In this document: positions 36,121 to 49,263 of the stretch, piece by piece
How the letters are laid out: every line of letters begins with the position of its first letter
Numbering within the stretch: position 1 is the stretch's first letter
Assembly (NCBI GenBank): GCA_030549775.1
Contig: CM060174.1
Location: 40,715,086-40,779,085 of the forward strand
Direction of reading: 5' to 3'
Length of the DNA stretch: 64,000 bases
DNA from: Tamarix chinensis
Lineage: Eukaryota > Streptophyta > Magnoliopsida > Caryophyllales > Tamaricaceae
Program-made: the position numbers and the translations under genes
Notes under the pieces: generated by a model
Told to the model about the DNA's origin: nothing
Database searches by the model: none
The model's input: only the letters and a program-made list of their open reading frames with translations

Positions 36121-37305
36121 CTAACCTGTGGAGAAAAGCTCTGGGTATGTCTCTCGCATATCCTTCTCGGTCTCCCAAGTAGCTTCTTTGTTTCCGTGTC
36201 GACTCCATAAAATCTTAACCAAGGGCACCGAACTCGTGCGAGTCTTCCTTAACTTGGTATCCAGAATCCGCACTGGTCGCTCTTCATAACTCAAGGAGTT
36301 GTCCAACTCCACTTCGTCTGGGCGGATTACATGGGAGGGGTCAGCAACATACCTTCGTAGCTGGGAGACATGGAACACATTATGGACTCGGGCTAACTCT
36401 GGAGGTAGGGCTACTCGATAAGCCACCTCGCCTATCCGCTCCAGGATCTCAAAGGGGCCAATGTACCTCGGGCTCAGCTTCCCCTTCCTACCGAATCTCT
36501 GAACACCCTTCGTGGGAGAGACCCTCAACAATATTCTCTCCCCAGACTCGAAGTCACCCTCTCGACGCTTCCGATCCGCATAGCTCTTTTGTCTGCTCTG
36601 GGCTGTCCTCATCCGATCCTGAACCTGTCGAACCTGCTCAGTCATCTCCTCTATCAGCTCGGGCCCCAACACTATGGTCTCACTGATGTCACTCCAACAC
36701 AAGGGGGTCCGGCACTTCCTCCCGTACAAGGCTTTGAAGGGAGCCATCCCAATACTGGCGTGGTAGCTGTTGTTGTACGAGAATTCTATCAGGTGTAGAC
36801 GTTCCTCCCAACTACCCTGAAAGTCCAGCACACATGCCCTTAGCATATCCTCCAGAGTCTGTATAGTCCGCTCCGTCTGCCCATCAGTAGCAGGATGGAA
36901 AGCTGTACTCATCTTCAACCTAGTTCCCAGGACCTCCTGTAGTTTTCCCCAAAAATGGGAGACAAACCTCAAATCCCTGTCCGATACAATATCTGTCGGG
37001 ACCCCATGACGGCTAACCACAAACTTCATGTATGTCCTCGCTAGCTGGTCCATACTCCAGGTGGACTTCATCGGAATAAACACCGCCGACTTAGTCAATC
37101 TGTCCACGATCACCCAGATGGTGTCACAACCATTCTTAGTCCTTGGCAACCCACTGACGAAATCCATAGAGATGGAGTCCCACTTCCACCTCGGTACCTC
37201 TAAGGGATGGAGTAACCCTGCCGGCCTCCGGTGCTCAATCTTAACCTTCTGGCATACCAGGCATCGAGACACGAACTCCGCAACCTCCCGCTTCTTGCTG
37301 GGCCA
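36121..37305 (-). pseudogene. Integrase with chromodomain, copy 1 (downstream of an internal stop)
   Basis: This is the C-terminal third of the gag-pol polyprotein, in the same frame as the upstream part but cut off by a TAG at 37,306-37,308. From the first Met (37,272) it reads 383 residues. The second zinc-binding Cys pair is CLVC (residues 4-7); catalytic residues are D37 (SMDF), D98 (VSDRD) and E134 (GQTERT), all present. A GPF module (YIGPFEILERIGEVAYRVAL) and a C-terminal chromodomain (about residues 325-383) follow; chromodomains direct integration to marked chromatin. It differs from copy 2 by Gly/Trp in FESGERILL and by Lys for Met just after the stop. Confidence 0.85.
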
Positions 37306-39966
37306 CTAGTAGACCTTATTGAAGTCCTTATACAACTTATCTCCCCCAGGGTGGACAAAATAAGGAGTCTGATGCCCTTCTTCCATAATGCGACGCTTCA
37401 GATCTGAACACTTCCGGGGCACACACCATCGACCTTTAAACCGGAGGCTGCCATCCTCATAAATGCGGAACCCTTCTGCGCGGCCCTCCTGCACCTTCCG
37501 TCTGATCTTATCCAGCTTAATGTCCCCTTCCTGGCTAGCCCGGATCTCCTCGAAAATGGTAGGGGTGAGTGTCAAAGCACTCATACGAACCTCTAGGTCT
37601 CCTTGTGGAATCAATTCCACCTCTAATCCTGACAGCTCGCCCAGAACCTTATCTGCAATCACACTACATAATGTGGAGTGGGAGGTCTTCCTGCTCAGGG
37701 CGTCTGCTACCACGTTGGCCTTACCCTCGCGGTATGTCAACTCGATGTCGTAATCCTTAACGAGCTCTAGCCACCTCCTCTGTCTCATGTTAAGCTCCTT
37801 CTGGGTGAAGATGTACTTGAGGCTCTTATGGTCCGTGTAGAACCTGCACTTTACCCCATACAAATAGTGCCTCCAAATCTTCAAGGCAAAAACCACCGCG
37901 GCTAACTCTAGATCATGGGTAGGGTAGTTCTGCTCATGCTGCTTCAGTTGACGGGATGCATACGCAACTACCTTACCCTTCTGCATCAACACGCACCCAA
38001 GCCCGTGTTTAGAGGCATCACTGAATACCTCAAACTCCTCGGATTCCTCTGGTAGGGTCAGCACTGGTGCGGTGGTCAACCTCTTCTTTAACTCTTGGAA
38101 GGCTCCTTCACATGTCTCATCCCACTGGAACTTAGTGGTCTTCTTCAACAGGTTGGTCAGCGGTCGGGCAATCCTCGAGAAATTCTGCACAAACCTCATG
38201 TAGTATCCGGCCAATCCCAGAAAACTTCTAACCTCTGACACGGTCGTAGGGGGCTTCCACTCTGTGATGGCCACAACTTTGGCAGGATCCACTGCCACTC
38301 CCCTGGCCGATACTATGTGTCCCAGGAACGCCACCTCTGAAAGCCAAAATCCACACTTCGATAGCTTGGCATACAGGCGGTGCTCCCTCAGAAGACCCAG
38401 AATAGTGCGGAGATGTTGCTCGTGTTCCTCTTTCCCTCGTGAGTACACCAAGATGTCATCGATAAACACCACAAAAAATTGGTCGAGGAATGGTCTGAAA
38501 ATTCTCGTCATCAGGTCCATAAAAACAGCGGGTGCATTTGTGAGTCCGAAGGGCATCACTGTGAACTCGTAATGTCCATACCGAGTTCGGAAGGCGGTCT
38601 TCATAATGTCGGCGTCGGCGATCCTCAGCTGGTGGTATCCTGACCTCAGGTCGACCTTAGAAAATACTGTGGCTCCCTTCAATTGATCAAAGAGGTCATC
38701 AATCCTTGGGAGCGGATATCGATTCTTTACCGTCAACTGGTTCAGCCCTCGATAGTCGATGTAGAGGCGGAGGCTACCGTCCTTCTTCTTTACAAACAAA
38801 ACCGGTGCTCCCCAGGGCGACACACTTGGTCGGATGTACCCATGCTCAAGCAACTCCTCCAATTGGGCCTTTAGCTCCTTTAACTCCGTCGGTGCCATCC
38901 GGTAGGGTGCTCTCGTGACGGGTTCAGCTCCCGGCACCAACTCGATTCTAAAGTCAATCTCTCGAACTGGGGGCATGCCCGGTATCTCCTCCGGAAACAC
39001 ATCTGGAAATTCTCTGGCTATCGGGATATCATCTAGGGCGGCCAAGTCCTTGTTCAACTCCTGAACACTGCACAGGTATAAGGGGTATCCCTTTTGGACC
39101 AAGGCGTGCAGAGTTACTGCTGTCACTACCTTAGTGGTGGGCTCCGGCTGGGTCTTTCTATAGGAAACTCTAGCCCCCTTCGGGCCTCGCAAGATCACGC
39201 GCTCCTGGGCACAGTCAATGACGGCCTGGAATCTCCCCAACATGTCCATCCCCAGAATCATATCGAACTCCTTCAAGTCCATCCCAATCAAGTCCACTAG
39301 GAAGTCTACCCCGCCTATGACTAAGGCCACATCAGAGAACATATAACTGCAATCCACTCTATCCCCGGAGGGCAACATCACAGACAAATCAACTCTAGAT
39401 GCAGGCAACAACCTCGCCTTAGCGGCAAAAGCAGATGAGATGAAAGACATGGTGGCACCCAAATCAAATAATACATGCACCGGTAGAGAGCATGCTGTGA
39501 ACATACCCGTAATGACGTCGATCTGGCGATCGGCCTCGGCCTGGCTGATCACATTCAGGCGTCCGCCTGACTGACCTCCCTGCTGAGGGTAGGTCCTGGG
39601 TCCCTGGGGCCTCCCCTTACTCTCTCTGGCTGCTGCGCCGGCGGGTGCTCGCTGATGATACTGGGGAGCCGAGGACTGGAGATGCTGCTGGTAAGCCTGC
39701 CGCTGGGGAATCAAACCTCCTCCCTGTGGGGGCTGTCGGGGCTGGTATGGCTGCGCCCGTGGGGGTCCTCGGCACTCAAACGATCGGTGGCCCCTCTTGC
39801 CACAGTTATGACATGTGATCAGGTTCCCGTTACAGTCTCGACCGTGGTGGCGGCGGCCACATCGTCCGCATGGGAACCCTCCTGAAGGTCCTGGGTCTCT
39901 GTTCTGGTCCCTCGGCGGAGGTCTCCTCGGTCCTCCTAACCCTAGCTGGGTCTTGCCCCCAGAACT
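37306..39966 (-). pseudogene. Protease, reverse transcriptase and RNase H of element B, copy 1
   Basis: An open frame of 802 codons from Met at 39,714, and in the same frame upstream to 39,966, where gag zinc knuckles lie ([13 protein letters not shown] and the canonical [14 protein letters not shown]). Protease: [10 protein letters not shown] at residue about 82, with Leu where retropepsins have Ser. [18 protein letters not shown] (about 307-322), D355, [12 protein letters not shown] (catalytic 419-420). RNase H: D566, E603, D628, D671. The integrase zinc region starts at the end ([15 protein letters not shown]) and the frame stops at TAG where Trp is expected. Met506 is Arg in copy 2 and in relatives. 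Confidence 0.9.
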
Positions 39967-40613
39967 CTAGCTCTCGGGTTTCCTCTTCCCGAGGATGCTA
40001 GCCTGCTCCTGAACTAGAGTGGCGGCGAGGCAGGCGCGCTCGTAGAGAGTCGCGAGATCGGTAAATGGAACGGCCCCCATCATCCTCCGTATGACGAAAC
40101 TCAACCCCTGTTCGAACTGAAAAACCACGGTGGCCTCATTAGCTGCAATCCCCGGGGCGAAGCGTAGTAGCTCGGTGAAGCGAGCATAGTATTGGCGCAC
40201 GGTCATGGATCCCTGTGTGAGCTGCATAAACTCCCGCATCTTATCTCTCTTCAGACTCTCTGGGTAGAACCTGGCGCGGAGAGCAGTCTTAACACCTCCC
40301 AATTCTCCGGGGGACCATCCCAAGCTCGATACTCCATCCACCGGGTGTCAGCCACGCCCCTCAGGAAGTAGGCGGCTATGCTGGACTGGCGAACTGCCGG
40401 ACAACCCACCGCCTCGAACGTGCGGTCCATGTCTTTGATCCATCCTTCGAGGACCACGGGGTCCTCCTCGCCAGAGTAAGTGGGTGGGTGGTGTCCGGTG
40501 ACTCTCCTGAGCCAATCCTCTCCCGCACCCTCCGGTTCGTGGGTGCGCTGGATGAACTCCATGAATGCCGCGATGGCATCCTCCAAACGTGCGGCTCGAC
40601 CGTTCCCCGCCAT
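39967..40613 (-). pseudogene. gag of element B, copy 1 (frameshift and stop)
   Basis: It starts MAGNGRAARLEDAIAAFMEF at 40,613. The capsid region reads through EEDPVVLEGWIKDMDRTFEA to PPENWE near 40,296, where the frame changes; it goes on as VKTALRARFYPESLKRDKM and ends EQASILGKRKPES with a TAG at 39,967-39,969. After the stop, the same frame carries the zinc knuckles and pol. Gag would form the particle and bind RNA. The single frameshift and stop occur identically in copy 2, so they were present before duplication. Val in SFVIRRMMG is Gly in copy 2. Confidence 0.85.
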
Positions 40614-40927
40614 TGATGGCTACAAGGGAGGGAGACAAGGTTAGAAACAGGACCACTGGTTTTGCAATAATCATGGTACACTATTACCCCCTTAAAGGGA
40701 AAGTACTAAGAAATCAACTTTCTTATGACTAGGGTCACGACCGGGAGATAACTAAGTACACCACGGTTATACTACCTCACTTTGGGAAAACTGATAATCT
40801 ACCCTTCGATTCCTCACTAGAGCCGGACCCGGAAATTTTGAAATAGAGGAGTTCAATCGGAGCATGAAAACACATTGAAATTGGGTGAAAACATTGTAAG
40901 GCGGTATTTTTCAAAACCGAAGGGATC

Positions 40928-40943
40928 AACCGCTCTGATACCA
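40928..40943 (-). other. Primer-binding site (initiator Met tRNA), copy 1
   Basis: Minus strand TGGTATCAGAGCGGTT, a full match to the 12-base TGGTATCAGAGC complementary to plant initiator tRNA-Met. It lies three bases from the LTR end. Confidence 0.9.
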
Positions 40944-41656
40944 ACTTTTAACACCCCCAATTTTACTACTGAAAAATTTCGTTTAAGACCAAGGTTTTCA
41001 CAAAACAATTGAATTAAAACTATAAACTTGGGAGTGTTACCGCCACACTTAGCACTGGACCAATTCACTTCTACCGCCCCGATGCTAAGTGCTAAGGCTA
41101 AACCAGAAAGTCAAAAATGAGAAACATCAAACATAAATGCACCGTTATCACAAAGCATTCATGAAAACGAGGTGTCAACCACCGACAGAGTGTCGTTAAG
41201 ATTACAACATAAAAGTCCCACTTTCAAATTACAGACATAATATAAATGCAACAAGCTAAGTTAGAAGACAGCAAGGAAAAATAAAAGGGTCCGGCCAACT
41301 CGCTCTCGGCCCCCAACCAGGACAGACTCATCACTCGGTCCCACCTGACGCCTCGTAGGTATCGTAGGCATCAAACACGTGGTCTCCTACCTGCACAAGG
41401 TCAGATGGGTCCTCTGCTCGTGGGAATGAGCAGCACCCATGAAACGGGTGATCAGTACGCTACGTACTGAGTAAGGTAACAAACGAGCTAAGGCCAGCAC
41501 ATAGGACATATGATACAAGTTCAGCACATAGATAACATACAATAACATGCAGGACAAGGCCAAATATTTCCTCGGTGCTTTTATCCTTTTATTCTCATTA
41601 GTGATAATAAGTCCATTCCACACATTCTTCAAATGTCCATGTGAGTGCGGGAGCCC

Positions 41657-42024
41657 CACTATTATAGCCGGTGGACCGGAAGATATACGCACAGGGCAGC
41701 ACGCCTCTGATCCACTATTATAACCGGTGGACCGGAAAATAAACGCACAGGGAAAAACGCCTCTGATCCACTATTATAGCCGGTGGACCTGATCACGGCC
41801 CCAACTCACATGGTGTTTCACTTTAAGTACTTAGTATCTTTCCCATGGATTAACTTATTCGTTTGGTTTGTTGAGCACGAGGTCCCCCACTATTATAGTC
41901 GGTGGACCGGGAGATAAACACACAGGGCAGGACGCCTCTGATCCACTATTATAGCCGGTGGACCGGAAAATAAACGCACAGGACAGAACGCCTCTGATCC
42001 ACTATTATAGCCGGTGGACCGGAT
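41657..42024. repeat. Tandem repeat block in LTR 2
   Basis: Six units of the ACTATTATAGCCGGTGGACC type starting near 41,659, 41,715, 41,771, 41,889, 41,946 and 42,000. It lacks the 300-bp segment of LTR 1. Confidence 0.9.
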
Positions 42025-43044
42025 CACGGGCTCGGCTCAACATCTTTCACTTTACGTAATTAATGTCTTATACGTGTCTTATTGAATCACACCACACCCT
42101 TGACATGCATGCCCACTACATTCTACCGCTTTCCTTTCAAGAGGCCCGTCCCATATATTGAGACTCATGCACCCCCAAATCACACCCCAACATTATTTTC
42201 CCCTAAGCTCACACATAGTGAAGGACCAACTCTTGGAAGTATAGGTTAAACCCAACACTCTACGGCATCGATCTCGCCAATTCTCAACCCCTAGGGTTTT
42301 TCCCCTTGGGAACCCTAGTTGGGCCTATGTGGCCCCTCCTCTTCTCACTTACCTTACCCTTTACTTATTCTTCACTCCACATCTCTCCCTTATCAAGTCA
42401 ACCCCAAGGCATAATACTTTACTCCTCAATCTAGCATGTGACCAGCAAAACCCTAGTTGGCCACATCAAACCCTAGCGCCTTACTCCTTCCACAAGTAAC
42501 CCCTCTCTTTTCATCCCCAAGTCTCTAATCACTCTACAACTCTCCCCATCTCTCATTTACTCCCACATTCAACTTTTCTCACGTAAGACACACCCCCATG
42601 CAGGAGTTAGTCACCTCATGCAGACACCCCAAGTCACCATGCAGATTTTAAAGCCCCCATGCGTGGTTCCCAACTTTCATTTGTTTTAAACATGTTTCCA
42701 CGTATAGCTTCTCTCATGGATGATGAGGTACTTGGGTCTACCCCATATCCTCCCCTTAATAATCTCACTCCCCATTCCCCTCTAGTTATTCTTTTAGTCC
42801 CATTCCCCAATACCAAAACTCTAGCATGCATGTCCTAGAGGGCCATATCAACACATCATAAATGTCATACATAACATGTCATGCTCATGTAATATAAGGC
42901 ACACACATCATACCTCATTATCCACGCTGCGCTACACCAAACAGATTATTCATAACACATGCATAATACACATTAACATGACATACTCATCATTCATCGA
43001 CACAACACATCACACATAGCACAAGGCCATAGCTTGGTCCTTAC

Positions 43045-43106
43045 CTAACGCGACTCCGGTCTTGGAGCACGCTCCTATACCTCCTCCGGATGTTGACTTG
43101 GCTCGC
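43045..43106 (-). other. Possible 62-base spliced exon in LTR 2 leader
   Basis: Same AG-exon-GTAAGG arrangement as in LTR 1, with one base changed inside the exon (C/T at 43,075). Confidence 0.35.
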
Positions 43107-43289
43107 CTATAAGAGGGAAAACTAGGGTTACTTTCCTCCGACCAAAACATTATTCTATTTTACCTTGCCCCTATTCTTTACTTACCATTAGGGCTAAGAA
43201 TAGTAATATTACTTTTATAAGTGAAGTATGGTCAATATCCTTAAAGTAGTTAATCATGCTACTACTAATAAAAGTAGCTACAATAATTT

Positions 43290-43388
43290 AAAGTAATTTT
43301 AATAATATTTATTATTAACGGTAGTAGTTCAATGTTGCTAATAATGATGATAGTAATAATAACAATAATAGTAATTGTAATAACAATA

Positions 43389-43442
<54 letters not shown>

Positions 43443-43790
43443 GTATTAATATTAATAATAATAATGATAACCATGATAATAATGATAATATTAATACTAT
43501 TAATAATAACGATCATGATATTAAGATAAAAATACTAAAGTTATAGGTCACTAATATTAGTAATACCAATAGTTATAAAAGTTTCAAGTTTAGGCTAAAT
43601 AATAACAATAATAATAATAGTAATAATAATAATAATAGTAACAATAATAACAATAATAATAAGAGTAATAATAATAATAGTACTAATAATAATGATAAGG
43701 ATAATAATAATAATAATAACAATAATAATAATAATAATAGTAATAATAAGAATAATAGTAAGAATAATATTAATAATGCTACTAAAAATA
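43290..43790. repeat. Degenerate AAT trinucleotide repeat region, LTR 2
   Basis: As in LTR 1, but one run (about 43,399-43,442) has about seven more AAT units than either LTR 1 or LTR 3. Confidence 0.95.
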
Positions 43791-44311
43791 ATTAGCATTT
43801 GTATAATAAATGTTTAGGGGTTGGGGAGTTTAGAGAACTACCTAGGGGTGCTGGTGGCACAGCTGGCGGCGCACGGCGCACGGTGGCGGCGGCGGCGGCG
43901 TAGGGGGAGAAGGAAGGTAGGGAGGTGGTGGAGGGGAAAGGAAGGAAAAGGAGGGGTTGGCAGGGGAAATAGAGGGTCTAGGGAGGTTGGGGAAGTTCCC
44001 TTGGTGGTTTTGGGAGGCAGAGGGGGCGCTGGGAGTGGCGGCACGACGGTGGGCGGCGGTGCGAAGGGTGGCGGGGTTTGAGGTTGGCTTGGTCGGGAAG
44101 GGCACTTCGCCCGCTTGGGGCGGCGCGTGCAGGGTAAACCGAGGGATGAGGGAGGCTTGGGTAGGTGGAGGGTGATGCAGGGAAGGGTTTCGGGGGTGGT
44201 TCGGGTGGCGGCGATAGGCGGCGGCGACGGGACGGTGATCTGAAGAGGGGCGGCGCAAAAGGGATTTCTGGGCTTGATTTTCGAAAGAGCCCGACGCTGG
44301 GGCTCGGGGGG

Positions 44312-44319
44312 TATTTATA
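44312..44319 (-). promoter_or_regulatory. TATA box of element B, LTR 2
   Basis: Minus-strand TATAAATA in the same context as in LTR 1. It would drive copy 1, which lies downstream on the minus strand. Confidence 0.65.
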
Positions 44320-45268
44320 GGCTCGAATTGGGGGAAAAATCGAGAGAGGGGGCAGAGGGAGGCACGGGCAGGTGAAAATTCGTCACGCCGGCCGTCGGTG
44401 GCAGGCGGCGCTGGTCTGCCATGGCAGACCTGCGTTTCGGTCGGGAAAAAGGAAGGGGGCAGGAGCAGGCTTGTGTGAGGTGTAGGGGTGTCGGCCTGTC
44501 GGAAAAAGCTGGCGGGAAGGTCGGAAAGAGAGGGAGGCAGCGTGCAGGTGGCGTAGACAGTTGGCCGGCGCAGAGGGGGGCTGGGCGGCGATTTGCAGCG
44601 GCACGCGAGGAAGAAGGAAGGGAGAAGGCCTGGACCGGCGGTCCAGGAAGAAAGAAAGAAAAGAGGGGGGAAACCGGCCGGTTCAGCGGACATAAAACGC
44701 CTTATTAAAACGCGGCGTTTTGGTGGTTATTTGGACAAAGCGCGGCGTCGAGTAGCTGGCAGGCAACGGCTACTTCATTAATCGGCGCGCAGCGTTTCAG
44801 CGAAAGGAGGGGCGAAACGCTGCGTTTCACTGTGCGAGGGCGGGCCGAACGGCACTGGGCCGCGGGAAGGAGGGAAGGAAAGGGGAGTTGGGCCGTGAGC
44901 TGGCCCAACGGGCGAGAAGGGGGGGGGAGAAGAAAAAGGGAAAAAAAGGAAGAAAGAGGGGAAAATTTATTTATTTTATTTTATTTTAGTATTTTACTTT
45001 GTATAAATATTTAGAGTATTTACTTTAGGTACTTAGAGTAAGAATATTTAAATAATAAAATATTTACTCTACTTTTTAGGCTAATTTAGGCCCCAAAATT
45101 ATATATAAATATTTGTATAAAGATACCCTTGTAATTTATCTCAAAATTCCTATTAGCTTGCCCTACAAAATCCTCTTTAATTTATAAGGAGTAATATATT
45201 AGATAAATTCCCCAATAATTCTTATTTAATAACTTATTTCCCAAATTAATTAATTCTAGGGTATTTCA

Positions 45269-45286
45269 TCACTACCCCCTAAAAAA
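45269..45286 (-). other. Polypurine tract, internal copy 2
   Basis: Identical to copy 1: TTTTTTAGGGGGTAGTGA directly before the LTR. Confidence 0.7.
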
Positions 45287-45417
45287 CAGACTTCGTCCCC
45301 GAAGTTTCCTGCAGCTCCCTAGGGTTAGGGTTAGGGTATTCTAAATTTATAATAGCACATCATTATCTAACTTAAACCAATTACCCCCTTAGGGACAAAC
45401 TAGGCAGTACAATGAAT

Positions 45418-46602
45418 CTAACCTGTGGAGAAAAGCTCTGGGTATGTCTCTCGCATATCCTTCTCGGTCTCCCAAGTAGCTTCTTTGTTTCCGTGTCGAC
45501 TCCATAAAATCTTAACCAAGGGCACCGAACTCGTGCGAGTCTTCCTTAACTTGGTATCCAGAATCCGCACTGGTCGCTCTTCATAACTCAAGGAGTTGTC
45601 CAACTCCACTTCGTCTGGGCGGATTACATGGGAGGGGTCAGCAACATACCTTCGTAGCTGGGAGACATGGAACACATTATGGACTCGGGCTAACTCTGGA
45701 GGTAGGGCTACTCGATAAGCCACCTCGCCTATCCGCTCCAAGATCTCAAAGGGGCCAATGTACCTCGGGCTCAGCTTCCCCTTCCTACCGAATCTCTGAA
45801 CACCCTTCGTGGGAGAGACCCTCAACAATATTCTCTCCCAAGACTCGAAGTCACCCTCTCGACGCTTCCGATCCGCATAGCTCTTTTGTCTGCTCTGGGC
45901 TGTCCTCATCCGATCCTGAACCTGTCGAACCTGCTCAGTCATCTCCTCTATCAGCTCGGGCCCCAACACTATGGTCTCACTGATGTCACTCCAACACAAG
46001 GGGGTCCGGCACTTCCTCCCGTACAAGGCTTTGAAGGGAGCCATCCCAATACTGGCGTGGTAGCTGTTGTTGTACGAGAATTCTATCAGGTGTAGACGTT
46101 CCTCCCAACTACCCTGAAAGTCCAGCACACATGCCCTTAGCATATCCTCCAGAGTCTGTATAGTCCGCTCCGTCTGCCCATCAGTAGCAGGATGGAAAGC
46201 TGTACTCATCTTCAACCTAGTTCCCAGGACCTCCTGTAGTTTTCCCCAAAAATGGGAGACAAACCTCAAATCCCTGTCCGATACAATATCTGTCGGGACC
46301 CCATGACGGCTAACCACAAACTTCATGTATGTCCTCGCTAGCTGGTCCATACTCCAGGTGGACTTCATCGGAATAAACACCGCCGACTTAGTCAATCTGT
46401 CCACGATCACCCAGATGGTGTCACAACCATTCTTAGTCCTTGGCAACCCACTGACGAAATCCATAGAGATGGAGTCCCACTTCCACCTCGGTACCTCTAA
46501 GGGATGGAGTAACCCTGCCGGCCTCCGGTGCTCAATCTTAACCTTCTGGCATACCAGGCATCGAGACACGAACTCCGCAACCTCCCGCTTCATGCTGGGC
46601 CA
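45418..46602 (-). pseudogene. Integrase with chromodomain, copy 2
   Basis: Same as copy 1, cut from upstream pol by the TAG at 46,603-46,605. A Met codon directly after the stop region (MKREVAEFVSRC, start 46,593) gives an open frame of 391 codons; MKR is also what relatives have here, so copy 1 (KKR) is the changed one. All three catalytic acidic residues and the chromodomain are present. Trp in FESWERILL replaces Gly of copy 1. Confidence 0.85.
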
Positions 46603-49263
46603 CTAATAGACCTTATTGAAGTCCTTATACAACTTATCTCCCCCAGGGTGGACAAAATAAGGAGTCTGATGCCCTTCTTCCATAATGCGACGCTTCAGAT
46701 CTGAACACTTCCGGGGCACACACCATCGACCTTTAAACCGGAGGCTGCCATCCTCATAAATGCGGAACCCTTCTGCGCGGCCCTCCTGCACCTTCCGTCT
46801 GATCTTATCCAGCTTAATGTCCCCTTCCTGGCTAGCCCGGATCTCCTCGAAAATGGTAGGGGTGAGTGTCAAAGCACTCATACGAACCTCTAGGTCTCCT
46901 TGTGGAATCAATTCCACCTCTAATCCTGACAGCTCGCCCAGAACCTTATCTGCAATCACACTACATAATGTGGAGTGGGAGGTCTTCCTGCTCAGGGCGT
47001 CTGCTACCACGTTGGCCTTACCCTCGCGGTATGTCAACTCGATGTCGTAATCCTTAACGAGCTCTAGCCACCTCCTCTGTCTCATGTTAAGCTCCTTCTG
47101 GGTGAAGATGTACTTGAGGCTCTTATGGTCCGTGTAGAACCTGCACTTTACCCCATACAAATAGTGCCTCCAAATCTTCAAGGCAAAAACCACCGCGGCT
47201 AACTCTAGATCATGGGTAGGGTAGTTCTGCTCATGCTGCTTCAGTTGACGGGATGCATACGCAACTACCTTACCCTTCTGCATCAACACGCACCCAAGCC
47301 CGTGTTTAGAGGCATCACTGAATACCTCAAACTCCTCGGATTCCTCTGGTAGGGTCAGCACTGGTGCGGTGGTCAACCTCTTCTTTAACTCTTGGAAGGC
47401 TCCTTCACATGTCTCATCCCACTGGAACTTAGTGGTCTTCTTCAACAGGTTGGTCAGCGGTCGGGCAATCCTCGAGAAATTCTGCACAAACCTCCTGTAG
47501 TATCCGGCCAATCCCAGAAAACTTCTAACCTCTGACACGGTCGTAGGGGGCTTCCACTCTGTGATGGCCACAACTTTGGCAGGATCCACTGCCACTCCCC
47601 TGGCCGATACTATGTGTCCCAGGAACGCCACCTCTGAAAGCCAAAATCCACACTTCGATAGCTTGGCATACAGGCGGTGCTCCCTCAGAAGACCCAGAAT
47701 AGTGCGGAGATGTTGCTCGTGTTCCTCTTTCCCTCGTGAGTACACCAAGATGTCATCGATAAACACCACAAAAAATTGGTCGAGGAATGGTCTGAAAATT
47801 CTCGTCATCAGGTCCATAAAAACAGCGGGTGCATTTGTGAGTCCGAAGGGCATCACTGTGAACTCGTAATGTCCATACCGAGTTCGGAAGGCGGTCTTCA
47901 TAATGTCGGCGTCGGCGATCCTCAGCTGGTGGTATCCTGACCTCAGGTCGACCTTAGAAAATACTGTGGCTCCCTTCAATTGATCAAAGAGGTCATCAAT
48001 CCTTGGGAGCGGATATCGATTCTTTACCGTCAACTGGTTCAGCCCTCGATAGTCGATGTAGAGGCGGAGGCTACCGTCCTTCTTCTTTACAAACAAAACC
48101 GGTGCTCCCCAGGGCGACACACTTGGTCGGATGTACCCATGCTCAAGCAACTCCTCCAATTGGGCCTTTAGCTCCTTTAACTCCGTCGGTGCCATCCGGT
48201 AGGGTGCTCTCGTGACGGGTTCAGCTCCCGGCACCAACTCGATTCTAAAGTCAATCTCTCGAACTGGGGGCATGCCCGGTATCTCCTCCGGAAACACATC
48301 TGGAAATTCTCTGGCTATCGGGATATCATCTAGGGCGGCCAAGTCCTTGTTCAACTCCTGAACACTGCACAGGTATAAGGGGTATCCCTTTTGGACCAAG
48401 GCGTGCAGAGTTACTGCTGTCACTACCTTAGTGGTGGGCTCCGGCTGGGTCTTTCTATAGGAAACTCTAGCCCCCTTCGGGCCTCGCAAGATCACGCGCT
48501 CCTGGGCACAGTCAATGACGGCCTGGAATCTCCCCAACATGTCCATCCCCAGAATCATATCGAACTCCTTCAAGTCCATCCCAATCAAGTCCACTAGGAA
48601 GTCTACCCCGCCTATGACTAAGGCCACATCAGAGAACATATAACTGCAATCCACTCTATCCCCGGAGGGCAACATCACAGACAAATCAACTCTAGATGCA
48701 GGCAACAACCTCGCCTTAGCGGCAAAAGCAGATGAGATGAAAGACATGGTGGCACCCAAATCAAATAATACATGCACCGGTAGAGAGCATGCTGTGAACA
48801 TACCCGTAATGACGTCGATCTGGCGATCGGCCTCGGCCTGGCTGATCACATTCAGGCGTCCGCCTGACTGACCTCCCTGCTGAGGGTAGGTCCTGGGTCC
48901 CTGGGGCCTCCCCTTACTCTCTCTGGCTGCTGCGCCGGCGGGTGCTCGCTGATGATACTGGGGAGCCGAGGACTGGAGATGCTGCTGGTAAGCCTGCCGC
49001 TGGGGAATCAAACCTCCTCCCTGTGGGGGCTGTCGGGGCTGGTATGGCTGCGCCCGTGGGGGTCCTCGGCACTCAAACGATCGGTGGCCCCTCTTGCCAC
49101 AGTTATGACATGTGATCAGGTTCCCGTTACAGTCTCGACCGTGGTGGCGGCGGCCACATCGTCCGCATGGGAACCCTCCTGAAGGTCCTGGGTCTCTGTT
49201 CTGGTCCCTCGGCGGAGGTCTCCTCGGTCCTCCTAACCCTAGCTGGGTCTTGCCCCCAGAACT
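46603..49263 (-). pseudogene. Protease, reverse transcriptase and RNase H of element B, copy 2
   Basis: An 802-codon frame from 49,011 with the same domains and residues as copy 1, including the Leu in the protease DLGA motif and the stop at the integrase zinc region. Arg506 (GYYRRFVQ) is the usual residue in this family; copy 1 has Met. The zinc knuckles lie upstream in frame, at about 49,080-49,200. Confidence 0.9.

Larger units (their letters stand above)
40947..45268 (-). repeat. Element B LTR 2 (middle, recombinant), 4,322 bp
   Basis: It serves as 5' LTR of copy 1 and 3' LTR of copy 2. From 40,947 to at least 43,075 it carries the variants of LTR 3 (for example AAGCATTC, GACTCATGC, GCTCCTATAC, and no 300-bp segment). 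From 43,863 to its right end it carries those of LTR 1 (CAGCTGG, GGGAGGCAG, GCACGACGG, TCTGCCATGG, CGGCCGGTTC, GATAAATTCC). Its PBS-side end is TTTAAC, as in LTR 3, whereas LTR 1 has TGTAAC. Its AAT array is longer than in the other two. Confidence 0.95.

Noticed and set aside
40928..40943. Part of a tRNA gene (match to initiator Met tRNA)
   Set aside because: Only the complement of the tRNA 3' end is present, directly next to an LTR: it is a primer-binding site. No cloverleaf was seen anywhere in the window.
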